Assembly: GCF_014839805.1 (NCBI RefSeq)
Contig: NC_051140.1
Coordinates: 9,445,826-9,509,825 of the forward strand
Origin: Manduca sexta
Taxonomy: Eukaryota > Arthropoda > Insecta > Lepidoptera > Sphingidae
Direction of reading: 5' to 3'
DNA: 64,000 nucleotides
Below, one piece after another: positions 19,501 to 34,300 of this stretch (the stretch's first letter is position 1; each line of letters begins with the position of its first letter). Both the position numbers and the translations under genes were made by a program. The notes beneath the pieces were generated by a model. The model had not been told where the DNA came from. It made no database searches and worked only from the letters and a program-made list of their open reading frames with translations.

Positions 19501-22500
19501 TGCATTGCTGAGGGAATCCCACACATGTTCCACACATGAGCATAAATTTGGTTAGAAGGGGCCTATACAACAATAAAACTTACGTATTATAAGGGAGTAG
19601 GAACCGCCTGACCTTACTCTTAATTACATACACATTTGATTTTCGTAAATGTCGAACATTGTTTAATGTTCCTTGCTGTGCCAATTAAGTTCATTATTGT
19701 TTATCTATCGTTTCGTGTTGCGTGTAAATTACGCGATTTCGTTTTTATTAAAAGTCACGTTTTTTCTTAAAAATACCGGCACGTAGTTGATAAAGTGATT
19801 TATTTAAATAACTATTTTGCATAGCTGCTTCCGTATTTTATCATACAGTAATTCTACATTTATTAAGTCTCGCTTTTTTAATTTTTATAGTAAAATGAGA
19901 ACAAACGAGCTGTTAGGCGCCGTAATATTATAGCAAGTTATCACCGACGGTAATGGGGGTCTTTAAGGCGTTGCCAGACAGTGCTCTTGGCATGCTAATT
20001 ACTATAGCCCATATTTATAGCTGCAACTCAATTTCACTCTTAAGTTCGATATTAGTTGAGACGCTGTCAAAATAAAGTTAGTATTGTTGCTATTTAATGA
20101 ACAGATAAACAACATCTGAAAAAATTCTTAGTTACAGCATATGAAGGATTTTGATAATTGGGTTTTGTTAATTAAATTCGCCCCCAAAACAGCTGAGAAC
20201 AAGCTTCGTATTGACAACTTAGCATTGTTTATTCAACAGTTCAATGGATGAAATGTCTATTTGAGTTCCTACTCAAAGGTGAAATCGACTTAATATGGCT
20301 CCTAGACAATGTGTGGAAGACGCCAAACAGAAAGCAATACACGTAGCTTGTGGTGGTTTAAAAAGCACGTGTTCAATACGTGATGTGAATCTCACACTCA
20401 GCCACGCTCTCTATCTTGCAAGGCCTTAAGTGCTAGGGAAAATTCAATGGCTGCTGGAATGACTGTAAAAATATATTAAAGTTTTACAGATAGGGATTTT
20501 TGATCTCTAAAAATCCTAGTCGGTACGGAACGCACGAGCAATAAAAAAGTATTGAAATATTTTTGTAAGAAATCGACAATATCGTGGCGCGATAAAATCA
20601 TTATGCCGCCGCGTTGAGAACAGCTGCGTTACGTAAACATTGGGCAATAATTTGAATATACGATTAGTTAAGTTTAATACAAAATACCTGCAAACCTGAT
20701 TTGTATTGTTGCAGTCTATCAATTATTATTTTCCTGTCAATAATTAATGATTCCCAGAACTTGATCCATATTTAAAGACATCCTTATAGGTTATGTGAAA
20801 TTAATTTTACATATACATATAAATCATGATGAAATTTTATTTTCGTTCTAATTTTCGTTCGCTACAATGAGTCTGTTTTATAAGCGTCGATTATATAGCA
20901 TCAAGTTAACCACTAGTTCGTTTGTCACATTTACAAATACTGGCCACTGTTCTAAGAATGCATAATGGACATTTATATTAACAAAACATGGATAAAATCG
21001 CAGATCAGCTTTTAATGGCGAAAATGTATCCCTACTAAAACAGTATAGCCCCACAATAGTGTTTTCGAATGACTTCGATATGATATTCGAGTCTTGAAGA
21101 TATTTTGCAAACATATACAATTACTGCAATTTCACATTTTTCACTAAGAGTAAAGTTCAGAGGCACACTAGTGATCAATGACAAACAGACCTTGCCTTGA
21201 TGAATTCTATTTGGTTGAAAATTAATTTATGGTAAATATTGCGTACTACATACCCGTAACGTACGTTACTAAGATTCAAATATTGTATAGCACTGTGCAA
21301 AAAGTAGCACATAGTAATTATGTTATGTGACACTGATTAGCTATTATTATGTTTGTTTCTTCATATTGTTTTTAATTTTTTGTTAATTTCGCGCTAACAA
21401 TGCTGTACAAAACCAAGTGCGTAGCTGACACGGATGACACCCGGAGCATGTTTACATGTTTAGCGTATGATTTTGCGAAGATAATTAGGAAATATCATTG
21501 TGTGCTGGTGAAATTGTAATTATTTTTATATAAAAGTTATATTATGTTAAAAACAATAGAATTAGACATCACAATCAGTAACCGCAAAAATCACATTTCT
21601 TGCTGTAAATATGATAATTAAATATCAGTATATTAACAAAGTGAATGAACGATGGATGGTTTATTAATTGGTGAGTCTGCATTTAGGTACAGCATTTTTT
21701 CATTCAGTTCAATCACATTTTTTTTTTCGATTGTTTACTGAGTTCGTAAACATTTTCTTGAGTATGATTCACACTCTATTAGTCGCCGGCGGACGGCGCA
21801 GTGAATTTTATAAAGTAATAAATGTAAGATAAAGGTTATATTTACTTGTGCCACATCGTCCACGTAGAGCGGAAATTAAATAACACGCATAAATAGGAAA
21901 CTGAGAAATGGCAATGATATAAAATGTTAAATTATTCTTATTTGTTATACATGTTATAGCTATATCAAAAACTTGCCTAGTTTTTGTTTTATGAATTGAA
22001 AACACAAATTTGATTTAGATTATACAGCTTTTACGTCAAAATTGTCTAATACTGTAATATTATGTTGACCACGGATTTGAACTTTTCACACTATTCACAA
22101 GAACTTAAAACTGCTTAAATATGCCTTGAAGGCCTTTGTCTATATAAGGGCGATATATTCAAATATATATGTACCTATACAGTTGTGTTTACTGCACGGG
22201 TACGCCGATCCCCGAAGTGTAGTGTTCTAGAGATGTTTTTAGTATAATTTGTTTATTCATTTGTATTTATTCCTTTCAAATATTTTTTATGCCGTAAAAC
22301 ATTTAAGGTGAACTATAATCGATTTAAGAATTTTGGCCTTCATTTGCAGCTTCTCTTCGCCTAGGCGAAGTGTAACGCGAATGGTAACGCACTAGTGCGT
22401 TTCCATTTTTATTCTGTCCCGAATGCGATCGCACGCGGTAGCGCGAGCCCACATAGTGACCAAAAGGCAAGCATAGATTCAAGAATACTAAGTTCTGGGT

Positions 22501-24835
22501 GAAGAGGTGTGGTTCAAGCTTGCATTCAAAATATTTGGAAACTTTGCAAACCGTATCAATAATTTAATTATTTAGTTTACCATGAAACATATTTGAAATG
22601 TATTACACATATACGTTTTCATAATGCTTCATCGAATAAACATAAATACTACCCATATCAAACGTCAAACTTAAAAACATTTGATTTACTGATATTATAA
22701 CAAAAAACTAATTGCACTAAATGAGTCTTTAGATTGTTTCATTTAGAGTTTCACAAGCCGTTCATAATTTTCATATTTATTGAGTATAATTAAAATTGTG
22801 TATTTGATGAAAAAAAAAACAGTAAATCATTTAGGTCAATTCCAATTGAATTTATGTTTATTTAACGAGAATTGGCCTTATTGAATTAAATGTATGTAGT
22901 TTAAATAAATAAATCAGAATTTTGGTGCTAAATGAAAAAGCTGATATCGTTCCAAAATCAAGTAACCACAAGATTTTTTTGTCATACAGAAAAAAGACGT
23001 CGATAACAACAATGTGATCTCCACCGTGTTGATAATGTGGATAAAATGTTTGGTCTGTGATAATTTTTATTTTGACCCATTCTTTAGTATTGGTTGTGTT
23101 CTATAACATTAATTTAAAACGTGTACAAGTATATCGTATTAACCTGATAATTCCAGAAAAGTAAATAATTTGTTTTACCTTACAGATATCTTGGCAACAT
23201 ATTAGCTACCTTGTCTTATAATGTCAGAATTAACAAGGACAAAACATTTTTGTGAGGTAGATCGGTATTTATTTACATTTGTGGAACTATCTGGAAAGTG
23301 TAATACTATGTATAGCATATGCTTGGTGTCCGAACTAATGGATAATGGAACACTCATTTTCGCTTTGACGATACGAAAATGGATGTTTCATTAGAAGATA
23401 TTGTATTTTCCTTTAATAAAACATAGTTTTTCAACATATTCTTTAATAAATCAGATCTAAATTCTTTATAAATACAAGAGCTACGTTTACGTCTCATATC
23501 ATTTAAGGCATTACGTTTCGTCGAAACTAACACTAATTGTACGATAATTTTATTCATCATAGAATTAAATAATAATTTTAGCTGTTCGCGGGTGCTTCGA
23601 GATGTTCTGGAGTTACACGCGCAATGAGCACTTAATGTTGTGTACTTATTTTGTGTATTTACATATCACGATGAACTATTTCGAATTTATGGAATATTAC
23701 CGCTGTGTAAATTACGGCTTCGATGTTATCGGATATTCATTAGAGCGCGTGGTTACAGTCACTTCCTTCCTTGAGTCTTGTTCTGCCAAAATGATATGCC
23801 TGCTTGTTTAAATATCTGAGGCCGTTCTTGCATACGATACTCACAATATAATTTTACATCATGAGAGTCTCGGAGTACAAGAACGAGTTTAGGTAATCTG
23901 TAGAATAGTCTGACCAGGAAAATAGAAAACCTCGCCATGTTAAAAAGTATGGAAATAATTTCTTGTACTGACTATGTGAACTTTAAAATGAAAAGCAAAA
24001 GCGGCGACGATATAGCAGGTTTTTTATTTTGCTAGTCAGACTGTATTGATTATTGTTTTTATATTTATCCGTTTACAGGATTTAATTACTGGCTGATATG
24101 TTAATAACACACGGGCGCATATATTGAGATTCCATTTTTTTTTGCATATATTAAACCCGGTGTACCAGATTTTAGCTGGAATAGCCGCTATTTTAGTAAA
24201 GTTGTGTTTTATGTACAAATATACGTAAATGATGTACGCACTGGCGAATGTGAAAAGTAATTTCAGTACCTTGATGGCTTCCTCCCAATATATGCGCGCC
24301 TCGAAACCATTGCTATTTATAGAGAATTACTAATTTATATATTTTATTTTTAGGATTCAGTACCTTATTCTTGTATATTAATTTCTAGGACAAAACTGCA
24401 ACCTTTGTTGCTTCCAATAAATTAAAGAATAGTGTATCATTTCTTATACACACGTAAGCCAGTCACAACATTATATAAGTAATTTTATGAGTGTTTGTCA
24501 CCCACTGTAATGGCTGTTCAAGTAATACTACTTTGCTATTTTTAACTCAAAGCTTTTGACGGAAATGTAATAAAATTGTCGGTGTACGAGACGTTACCCA
24601 TATTTGTATATTATGTGATGTGATACATAATTATTACTTATACCTAAGTTTTGTTCTCCTTTGCTCAAAATTATTTCCCCTTTCGATCTGCGTACTTATC
24701 ATTCAAGAAATTTTCAAGACTGTTTTGTTGTGTAGCATTGTTTTCTCATCGGGTCATAAATATAGTTATTTTTAAAAATGTACACGTTTTTCATTTTAAT
24801 TGTAATAAAACAACACAATAATTAAAAATAAATAA
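16503..24835. other. 8.3-kb intergenic region without a recognised gene
   Basis: AT-rich sequence between two converging genes (MARCH plus, Zasp66 minus). Open frames of 60-92 codons occur (for example near 18.1-18.6 kb and 23.4-23.8 kb), but none shows a domain, exon-like boundaries or unusual length. A GC-richer patch at about 18310-18440 and a palindrome pair at 22355-22401 are the only structured spots I noticed. A long non-coding RNA cannot be excluded from sequence alone. Confidence 0.5.
22355..22401. repeat. Two 16-bp perfect palindromes 15 bp apart
   Basis: CTTCGCCTAGGCGAAG (22355-22370) and AACGCACTAGTGCGTT (22386-22401) are each exact palindromes, in an unusually GC-rich patch of this AT-rich region. 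Confidence 0.9.
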
Positions 24836-24841
24836 TTTATT
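24836..24841 (-). terminator. Candidate Zasp66 poly(A) signal
   Basis: TTTATT on plus (AATAAA on minus) lies about 495 bases beyond the Zasp66 stop. A weaker AATAAG variant is nearer the stop. Confidence 0.4.
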
Positions 24842-25336
24842 TAAGACACTGAACTTCATATTCTTGATTACGACCGGAGCTCTGGTCGAATTGACTAGAC
24901 GGTACACTCAACTTTATTCTCATAGTATACATAAACAATTAATTATATTTCTGTATTTAACAGAAAATCAACACTTAGTAATAAATATTACACTTCTACT
25001 TAATGTAAATATAAATCATATAACTAATACTCGAGTATTAGAATTTAAATCCACCGAAAAATAATTATACACACTGTCAGGAAAAATATAGGTAGCTTCC
25101 TAAAATTATTTGTTAGTCTTATTCGTTGCTAACCCAACAAGTCGGTTTGTCTAAGATGTGGCGCCATCTAACCGCCTTAAAACATCCTAAATCAGTCGGG
25201 AGTGACCGTGGCACGGTGTGTGGTGTGTACACTGTACGCTGCATACTGTGTACTGCACGGGGCATGTCAGCTACAGGGCACGCGGCGTGCGCTGAGTGAC
25301 CGCGGCTGGAGGCGTGCGGCGGGACTGCGGACGCGA

Positions 25337-28300
25337 CTAGAACTCCGTGTCGCCGAGCACGTTGTACATGAGGCGCTTGAACGAGTTCGACTGCTGGATG
25401 TGCTCTTCGTGAAGAGAGTTTACCTGCAAACAACAGGAAATTCTAAACACTGCTTTCATATCAGACTATATTGGAATAACTCGAGGTTTGGCTGACACGA
25501 AGATGGACGCAACAATTGAATTATGTGGTAGATGTAGTGCTCGACTTAAATCTAGGATTGTATGACTTTCGGCTCGATGCGTAGGAGGATGCCGTCGATA
25601 TCTTTTCACGCTTCCTCCCCTGTCACTGTATGTCATAGTACTTCAATGTAGTGAAGATTTGTCACCACACTTACAAGCTATAAGTTTCACGCGTGTTCAA
25701 AACTATCCGGATAAAACTTACAGCTTGCACGCATGTTTACATCTCCAATACTCAAGCTGTATGCAAATTACATCTTGCCTGCAGACTGCTTGCTTAATGG
25801 AAACGCGGCTTAATATAGCCTAAAGTATTGAACTTACGAAGGTCGTTTGTTTTCCGTGCGGCTTCGCGTCGAGGTTTTGTTTCGGAGGAGGCACCGGCCT
25901 CTGCAAACAATGCCAAGGTTTTTAACATAAATATTTGCTCATATTTGCGTTGTTCAAATGGAGAATTTTGAATTTGTTTACATTATAGTGTCAATAGAAC
26001 AAGTAAATGGCGGCTAATTAAGTAATAGCTTAATAGGCTATGTTCCTACACCTAGGCTCTATGTATGCCTTTGTAAGTCATCGGCTTCGATTTATTTTTT
26101 GATAACAAACCATTTTATAGTCTTTATTAATTGTACGGGATTCGAACCTGTGCTTTCAGCGTAGTTGTAACAAGATTTGTTTATATTCAATGTCAGTACA
26201 AACGTTTGAGGTAAGAGCAAAGTGTGTACGAAGGAAGTATGTGTAAGTACCTTGTTGGCCGGCGCTTGGAAGACCTTGGTGGCGGGAGTGGGCACCTCTT
26301 GCGCGGGCTGGTCGCCGAGGCCGTCCTCCTGCAGCGCGCGGTACGTCTCCGACTTGGCGGGGTCGTACGCGCCGGGCTTGTTGCTGTAGTGGCGGACGGT
26401 GGCGCAGGGGGCGGGGCGTTAGTTTTTAGTCGGTTAGCGGGCGCAACACAATAATAGACAGAAACACATTAATCTCGATACCGTGGGGGCGTTAGGGGGC
26501 GCGGAAGCGGTTAGTGCGCGTACGGTCACGTTTAGTTGTGTTTGTGTTTCAGGAAGGAGAGGTCGATAAAAATACTAACATTAATCATGTAGAATAAGTT
26601 CATTATCTTAATTATTATTAAATAAGTATTTGATTACGTAAATATTAGATATATTACTCTTAACTACTACGGGTGTGAATAATGATCACCGCGGCTCAGA
26701 GGAGCGCGCGGCGACTGTTGGGCGTGTGAATGTTTTACGTTTAGATCGCAGATCGGTTGTCAACAACAACCAACAGGTCGACGACGTCACCATGCTCGAC
26801 GATAAGTACAGAGCGTTGCATGATATAGACAGTTTGACAGACGAAAGGTAGCAAAATAATAATAAAATAAGCATTAATGCGTCATGAAGTTGGGCGTCGA
26901 CTGTTGTATCGTGGTGTTTCTAGTAAAACACTTGCCTCTTGACAACGTGCGGCCGTCCGTAATGGCCGTTAGAGCTATGTAATTAAACAAATACTTTATT
27001 ATTGGATTATATGTAGAGTGCACAAATATTAATAGAATATTTCTTTCGTGAAATACTTCCCTTTCTTAGTTTGTTTATCCTTTATCCGGTTTAGTAAATG
27101 CGATAAAGCGAAGGATACTTCCCTATACTTTTAAACTTATTTACACAAATATAATTCAGACGGTACTGTTGGGAAGGTTATTTTCTTAGATAACCGCTCG
27201 AATTGGCAATTAGCCATGTTGTTAACATTCAGTGCCAAGATATGTGCGGCCTTAGGATGAGTGACAAAAGTCGAAATATACTTGACATTGAAAATATGTA
27301 AAAAAACAGACTAATATTTCCAATTTTCAATTTATATGTCGAGATTAAAGTTGTAACTAAGTGAATTACTCTAGTGTAATACTCACGGCAGTGGCGATGT
27401 CTGTTGCCTGATCGAGTTGGCGATGTTTTGCTCAGAGTATAGGTTGATGGGCGAGTTGAACTGCTTGTGCACCATCTGAGGACACAAGTATCATAGTAAG
27501 GCACAGTATTCAATCCTATTGTCTTGAAACATCCAAAAATATAGAGAAAAACTACAACGATTACATTAAATGGCAAAGTTCTCAAAACAGGTAGATATAT
27601 TATAACTTACAATTCAATTGGAGCAGAAAAATACATCAACTGATTGTTAAATTCGACACTATCCAGATACTAAAACAAAGTAAATAGTAGTTGTTCTTTA
27701 TATTCAATCTTTAAAAAGTAGCGCAATGATTTCATGATATAAATATAAACCTTTCAACGTACGATATCGATGTACAACGATTCAAACGAGAAGCTCAAAC
27801 AAGATGAATTATAGATACATGAGATGAGACTGGAAATATACTGCAATTCATGATATGTTTGGTGAGTTTCCTTCGAATTTCAAAGATTACCTATTGTCTT
27901 AATTATAATAATAATCGTTAGGTACCTTTATTTTCGTTAACATATCGATAGAAAAATGCTTACAAAGATACTGAAAAAAAATCGCGAGTACAGAGGATGG
28001 TTAGGATGTAATAAAACGTTCACGTATTATTGCAGTATATCACCAAAAGAAAAAGACAATGGCTTCGTATAAGAAGTTTGTGGCACGTCATGCTCAAAGC
28101 TGGCGTCATATAATCGCTTAGTAAACCACCTTAGGTCCCTCTTCGCCCACCACTCGCTGCAACACCGACTCGGCCACCTGAGTTTTCACCAAAAACATAC
28201 TATTGTATATACCAATTTCATAACATATCTCATTCAATTAAAATTTAGACCTCCAGTGTAATTTGTAAGTCAATTAAAGGAAATTATTTGAATTTATACT

Positions 28301-31300
28301 CATAGTATTTGATCTCAAACACCTGAATAAATATTTTACCTAACAAATTTTGAAAAACTAGTTAGGTGATACTGAACAGTAGATTCATAGCCTTATTCAA
28401 TATCAATTTTATGTACATATTTTTTTTATTTCATTATATTGGTAAGATTTATGATGAGTGTAGGTACTTGATTTGAGTGTGGTGTGTGTGTCCACATGTG
28501 TGCATGAGTATTGGTGGTTGAAGAACTTGGAGCAATGTTTCCACAGCATAGGGAGAAAGTAATCTTCTATACTTGGTTTTATACATTTTCTATAGAGCGA
28601 TTTTATTCATATAAATGTCATTTAGATTCTTTAATTTTCGAACAGAGTCGAATGCAACCATAGAACTCAAGCATTAAAATAAAGTGTGCATTTATTAAGC
28701 TAAAATTGTATTAACCTTTGTGCTACATACAGTTATTATTGCTAAATTTTACTTATTATTACGATATAGGAGATTAAAATTATTTTTTTAAGCTAGCTTC
28801 GTGCATTTACGCTATGTGAATAGTATAGAATGAATAGTGTGCAATTTATAAAGCATACGTGTAACTGCTTAGTTTGTATGTACAGTTTAGTTTAATTTGG
28901 TGAAATTGCTACATTAATTCTTAATTATCTTAAAATTTTTGAAGACTCATATAATATGTGCATTACTTTTAAACCGTAAGGAAATTTAATTTAATGGGAT
29001 TTAAGTACCTAATGAATCATTTAGGTAGGTACTGTAATTTTAAAAACATTAATAATTTTCTAAATCCAATATAGGTAACTAGTTAACCTGTTTCTTGACC
29101 TGTAGGTACTTACTTACTTACTTATATAAAATTTGAGCCTCAGAGAAGCACACATTACAAGTCCGTGTTTTTAATGGACACAGTATGTGCAATGATTTTT
29201 AATGTTTCTTTACACTGTTGTATTGCTTATGATTTATTTTATCTATAACAACACATCTAGACAAAATATTTACTCTACATTCTAACTTCTAAATGTCAAA
29301 TTTTCACAAGGCGATAATGGATTGACAGATTCTAGAATATTCTACTTCTACATTATGTATACTGTGTTGTCCTACTGAAAAGGTAAGGGGGTTTGGTGTT
29401 ACCTTCTGCCTCATAAGCGTATCGCGGTAGTCGTGGCTGGGGGGCGCGCGCATGGCGGGGTTGGGGTGGTGGCGCAGGTAGCTCTCCGTGGGGCCCGGCT
29501 CGCGGCGCACCTTCGCGCCCGGCAGCACCAGCGGCGTCGTGCGGTAAGGCTGTACAGACATGCCGTGTTACATTACTAACCTATATTAATAACTCTTCTA
29601 ATAGTATAGCACTAGAAAAAGTAAATCCAATATTTTTATTAATTTCTTTACTATTCTAACCAATAAAGATAGCTAAGTATAAGTATTACCCATTCAGTAA
29701 TTCATAGAAAGTACTAAGTACCTACTTTATAGGACGAGTGTCTTAAGTAAGCCAGTGGGAATCATATTAATTGAACCTTTCGTCATGATTATAATGTAGT
29801 TTCAAATAAAGGTGATGCAAGGTCGAAGTAAAGTAAATGTATTTCAGCATTAGCTATGTTTGCTTGCAACAATATGTATATAGTTGGCGAAATATTGGCA
29901 CCGATACTCGAATCATAGCGAGTAATGTTTATTGAATGATACCAAATAATTCCAAGAAATTTAGTTCAATCTTTGCATAATCGTTGGCCGCCGGAAATAG
30001 GACTTGTGCGGTGTTGAGATTTTCTGTGGAAGTTTGGTTTCAATCCGGATTGACGTTGGCCTAAATCGTTTAATTAGTTTTATAATAACAGTTTAAGATA
30101 GACCAAAATTTAGGCAGAACAAGTTGTAGGCATAGCTAGTAAAAATACCTACACTTCAATACTTCGGATATATGTATAAGCCCATGCCAATGTCTAAGTC
30201 GGTAAAATTGCGTAATGCGTAAAATTTACTGTACAGTTGTTTAACTGCCGAGCTTTTAGAACCGTAGCGAGAATTTGCATTAGCCATTGATTCGGTTTTA
30301 CTGAAACGTTCTAGAATAATGTTAGCTGACACCCACCGCATGTCGGGCGCGATAAAACAACGTTCACAATGTGCCTCGTAAAAAACACTGTAAACGTAGA
30401 GCTGCGATTTGATTTAGGTGTCTATTCATTTAGTATGTAGTCTGATTGTGAGTATATTTTTACGAATTAAAGACTTTATTCTTATTTATTCGTCTCCTTC
30501 AAAATCGTTTTTTTGTTAATTTTAGTATCAAAGCTTATGACGTTTCGATAAAATTATGGGGGCACCAAGTACTCTAGAATTATTTTGAAGATCACCAGGA
30601 ATATACCTAGCTACTCACTCTTATTTGCATATGAGTTATGTATCTTATATAGACTACATATATTACATTAAGAAGTGTATATTAGAAAAGTTAATAAACG
30701 AAAGTTGAATTTGCACTTAACATGATCAAGATTGATATAAGCCAATCGTTTGAGCAGAGTTTCAGTGATTTTCCCTTGTTTATCCAGATCGTTTCATATA
30801 CCTACTGATTTATATTTTAAGATCTGAAACATTTGTATAAGTCTTACAAATAATGTTCAGTAAGTGTCCGTTTTTAAGCTGAATTGCCTATAATAGCAAT
30901 AAAATATTGCGGTTGGTGCATAGAATAACATAAACGCACACATTCTGTAGCACGGTTGATGTTCAATGATTAAGAAACATCTCCCTAGCGCGCTTTATGC
31001 GTCGCTTCTAATTATAACGCGAGGTTAATTCATGTGGGTTATGATTTCTGACCCTATTTCGTTATATTTATACTGTTCGCCATACGTTGGTCGCGAAAAA
31101 CATCTTTATATTAAACTTCAAAGAAACAAATGGAAACCTATAACTAAACAGTTAATATGAAACATATTGTTTTTGGAAACCGTGGCAAGGACTCGATCGT
31201 ATCGTAAATATGCCAAAGCACGAACAAGCTTGGTTTATTTGCGTCCATGTTTACAAGAGTCATAGCTTTCGTCACTGACGCAATGTTCTATGTTCGTCTA

Positions 31301-34300
31301 TCTCATAATACACTGTAAATAAGAGTTTCCGTTCATTATTTAAATGTTATTGATAGATGGATTTTTCGCACGTTAAAAATATTTTAGCTTTAACTGATAA
31401 GTTGCATGGCTAACGTTAAATATATGTCCATACTAAGAAAATAACAATGGAGCCTTCGTCACATCAAAGGACTTCCAACATTAGTCATGACAGATGCTGT
31501 CATGACTAATAAATCAATCTTTCGATATGTCACCGATTCAATTGCAAATCGATAGCAATTTCTGGATGTAGCCAAATTGGCAATGTTGTTTGTTTTTGGC
31601 ATGATCTATTACTAAGGAATTACGTACGTTCGCGTTAGACGCCCGCGCCGAAAGTTAAAAGTGGGTGTAAAAATGTTAGAGACGTGACATTGACGTTAAA
31701 ATAGCAATACAGCTGACGATTTTATATCAAAAGGGGGTCGTATGATAAACTGCCAAAAGTCAAATATTCGAGGTAGGCTCCTCGCAATCAACTACATAGT
31801 AAAATCATAAATCATATTGTACCCACATGATGATATACAGATGCTTTCACAGTGATGTTATTAATTGCCGAACAAAGATTAATAGAACATTTAATGACTA
31901 GAAAAAAGTTGCTGAAGGCAGCCTTGGTACAATTCATGCTTATAGCGTTTTAGAATGAATATCTAGTATGTAGTATCTAATATGTACATGTTTTTTGTAC
32001 TTCCTTTATAAATAATAGGTTAACAGCTAATAAACTGTAAAATATAGGTAGGTATTTTGTCCATTAAATTTATATTTTGCTAAGTAATCTTTGGTAGTTC
32101 TATACCCCGTTAGCAATTAGTGATGGTATATTGGTAAAAGACACTAATTGGGGTAATTTTCGTTTGAACATTTTCATATTTATTTATGTATAATCTGATT
32201 TCTGACGAAACTTTGAAACTTCGGTTAACTGTCCATCTGCTAGAGATGTCTCTACATAAATATGTATGAATATATTTATTAGATATTTTATAACTATTAT
32301 CTCTGATGTTATAACATAATGTATAATCTTATCTTATCTTATTTTTATTATGGTTGTATTTATAACTTTTCCTTATTAATACATATAGTAAAACAGCAAA
32401 ACCATTTGTGCCTGTACATTGAAAGAAAAGTAATAGGAAAGGACATGACTGAAGAAGTGTAATGTAGAACACAAATCAGTCGTTTTTAGAATTATTTTCT
32501 GTTTTTGTTTATTATCGCAACTACTGAAAGAATTTTCATGTACTTATCACTCCTTGACAGAGTTTAATTATAAGGAGAATATAGGCTTTCTTTCATTAGA
32601 ATCGGATATCAGAAATATGTTAGAAAAGAGATGTGGGAAAAGACCTGGTCTATACATAAGGGATTGGATATTCAATTCTTCGATATACATATTACTCTAA
32701 AGGTACGCATTATGACATTTTTTTGCCGGGAAATATATTGTATATTCAGATCATAGGTAAATAAGATAAGATAAGTACTATCATCGTAGCAACTATAGGT
32801 ATGAAAAAAACATTAATATATAACTTTTTCTCTACATTTGCATATGTATTTGATGCTATATTTATTTTTTTATAGTATTCATTAATATGAAAGAGAAAGC
32901 AAAATTAAATAATAGATACTTTTCGATGTTAATAAAAATTACCGCACAAAAAGTTAACGTACCTATGATTTAATCAGGGTTAGCATGTTGTCAAATGAAC
33001 CATTTGGGAAAAAAATTACACCCACTCAAGAAACGACGTTGTTTGACACCTCTGTTCTGTGAACGTATTTCTGTTCCATGATGTCTACCATACTACATGT
33101 GTCTCTTTATAATTCACAAAATCCATGTGTGGGCAACTTAAATGTTTATCGAATAGTTGGCATAAAATTTTATTTCACGTATTCAGAATCGACTCTAACA
33201 ATGTTGCCACTAAACCAACGAGAATTAATATTTTCTTTTGAACTAAGCACCGACATCCTGTTCCCCGAATCATAAAGAAAAATATAAATAATACTTATCA
33301 TACGTTGAATAACTTTATAGGTAGATAATATTACTAAGGAATTATAATTTCTTTGACAATAATTTTAATGTTTCTTATATTATAGATCTACAATGTGGAG
33401 ATTTTAAAAGTACACGTCGAATACATTTCTAGAGTACGTCGCATGTGCGTGCACGCCGAATCATCATAGAGATTATAGGAGATTTCAGAGGATTGCTCCG
33501 TTGACTATTGTGTTAGTGCAAGCTATCATTAAATGAATTATTTATTATATTTCTAAATTCTATCATTATTTATATAGACTTAATTATTTTATGTTTAAAT
33601 AAAATATTGCAGACACGACGGTTATGACGACGAAATACCACCGAGAAAATATTGTCCTAAAACTAGCTCGCTATTACATCACATATTTTGTAACATTACG
33701 CGCTTGTCTCAAGTGTTCTAAAATTAGACAACGCCAGAATAACGTACCAGTTTAATATTCCCTCATTGATACACTGAATAAATCTCGATATGTGTGTTAC
33801 TGAACCATCACGCGTTATATCATCATAAGGTTAAGAATAAGCGGCTGTCGCGGTTACAATAGTGCACGTGTGGCAGGTGTTTATAAACAATCGCACGCAC
33901 CCAGTTGGTGACGACTTCTTCCTCAGGATGCTTGGGGTCCTGGTAACCGTTGGGGAAGAAGTTAGGGTTGACTGCCATTGTGGTATATGTGTACACGGCT
34001 CGGCACAGACGTGTGTCGTGCAACGGGTGATCGCGGACTGCCGCTCCAGCCGCTCCCTCACCAGTAAACAACCCGATCTCAATGCATTCTATTTTGGCAA
34101 TATAGCAGGAAAATAAACGATGGCGTGGGCGACAGCCTCAAGCACGGGCGCAAAGCCTTGTGTCACATACTACGTCCATACTTTGTAAAAAATATTTGGA
34201 TGCGTTACTCACGTCGCGTAAATCAGCTGTTTTATTTCTATATAAATCTAAAAGATCATGTATAATTATTGTTACGGCGCCATTAATTATTCATGTTCTA

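Noticed and set aside
25202..25495. 97-codon plus-strand frame
   Set aside because: Antisense to the last Zasp66 exon and its 3' untranslated region.
26130..26160. tRNA gene on minus strand (GGTTCGAATCC)
   Set aside because: Only the T-loop region is preserved; no acceptor stem or A-box at the correct distance.
33831..34116. Overlapping frames on both strands at the alternative Zasp66 exon
   Set aside because: Only the MAVNPNFF frame combines a good start context with a phase-correct donor; the others are shadows.
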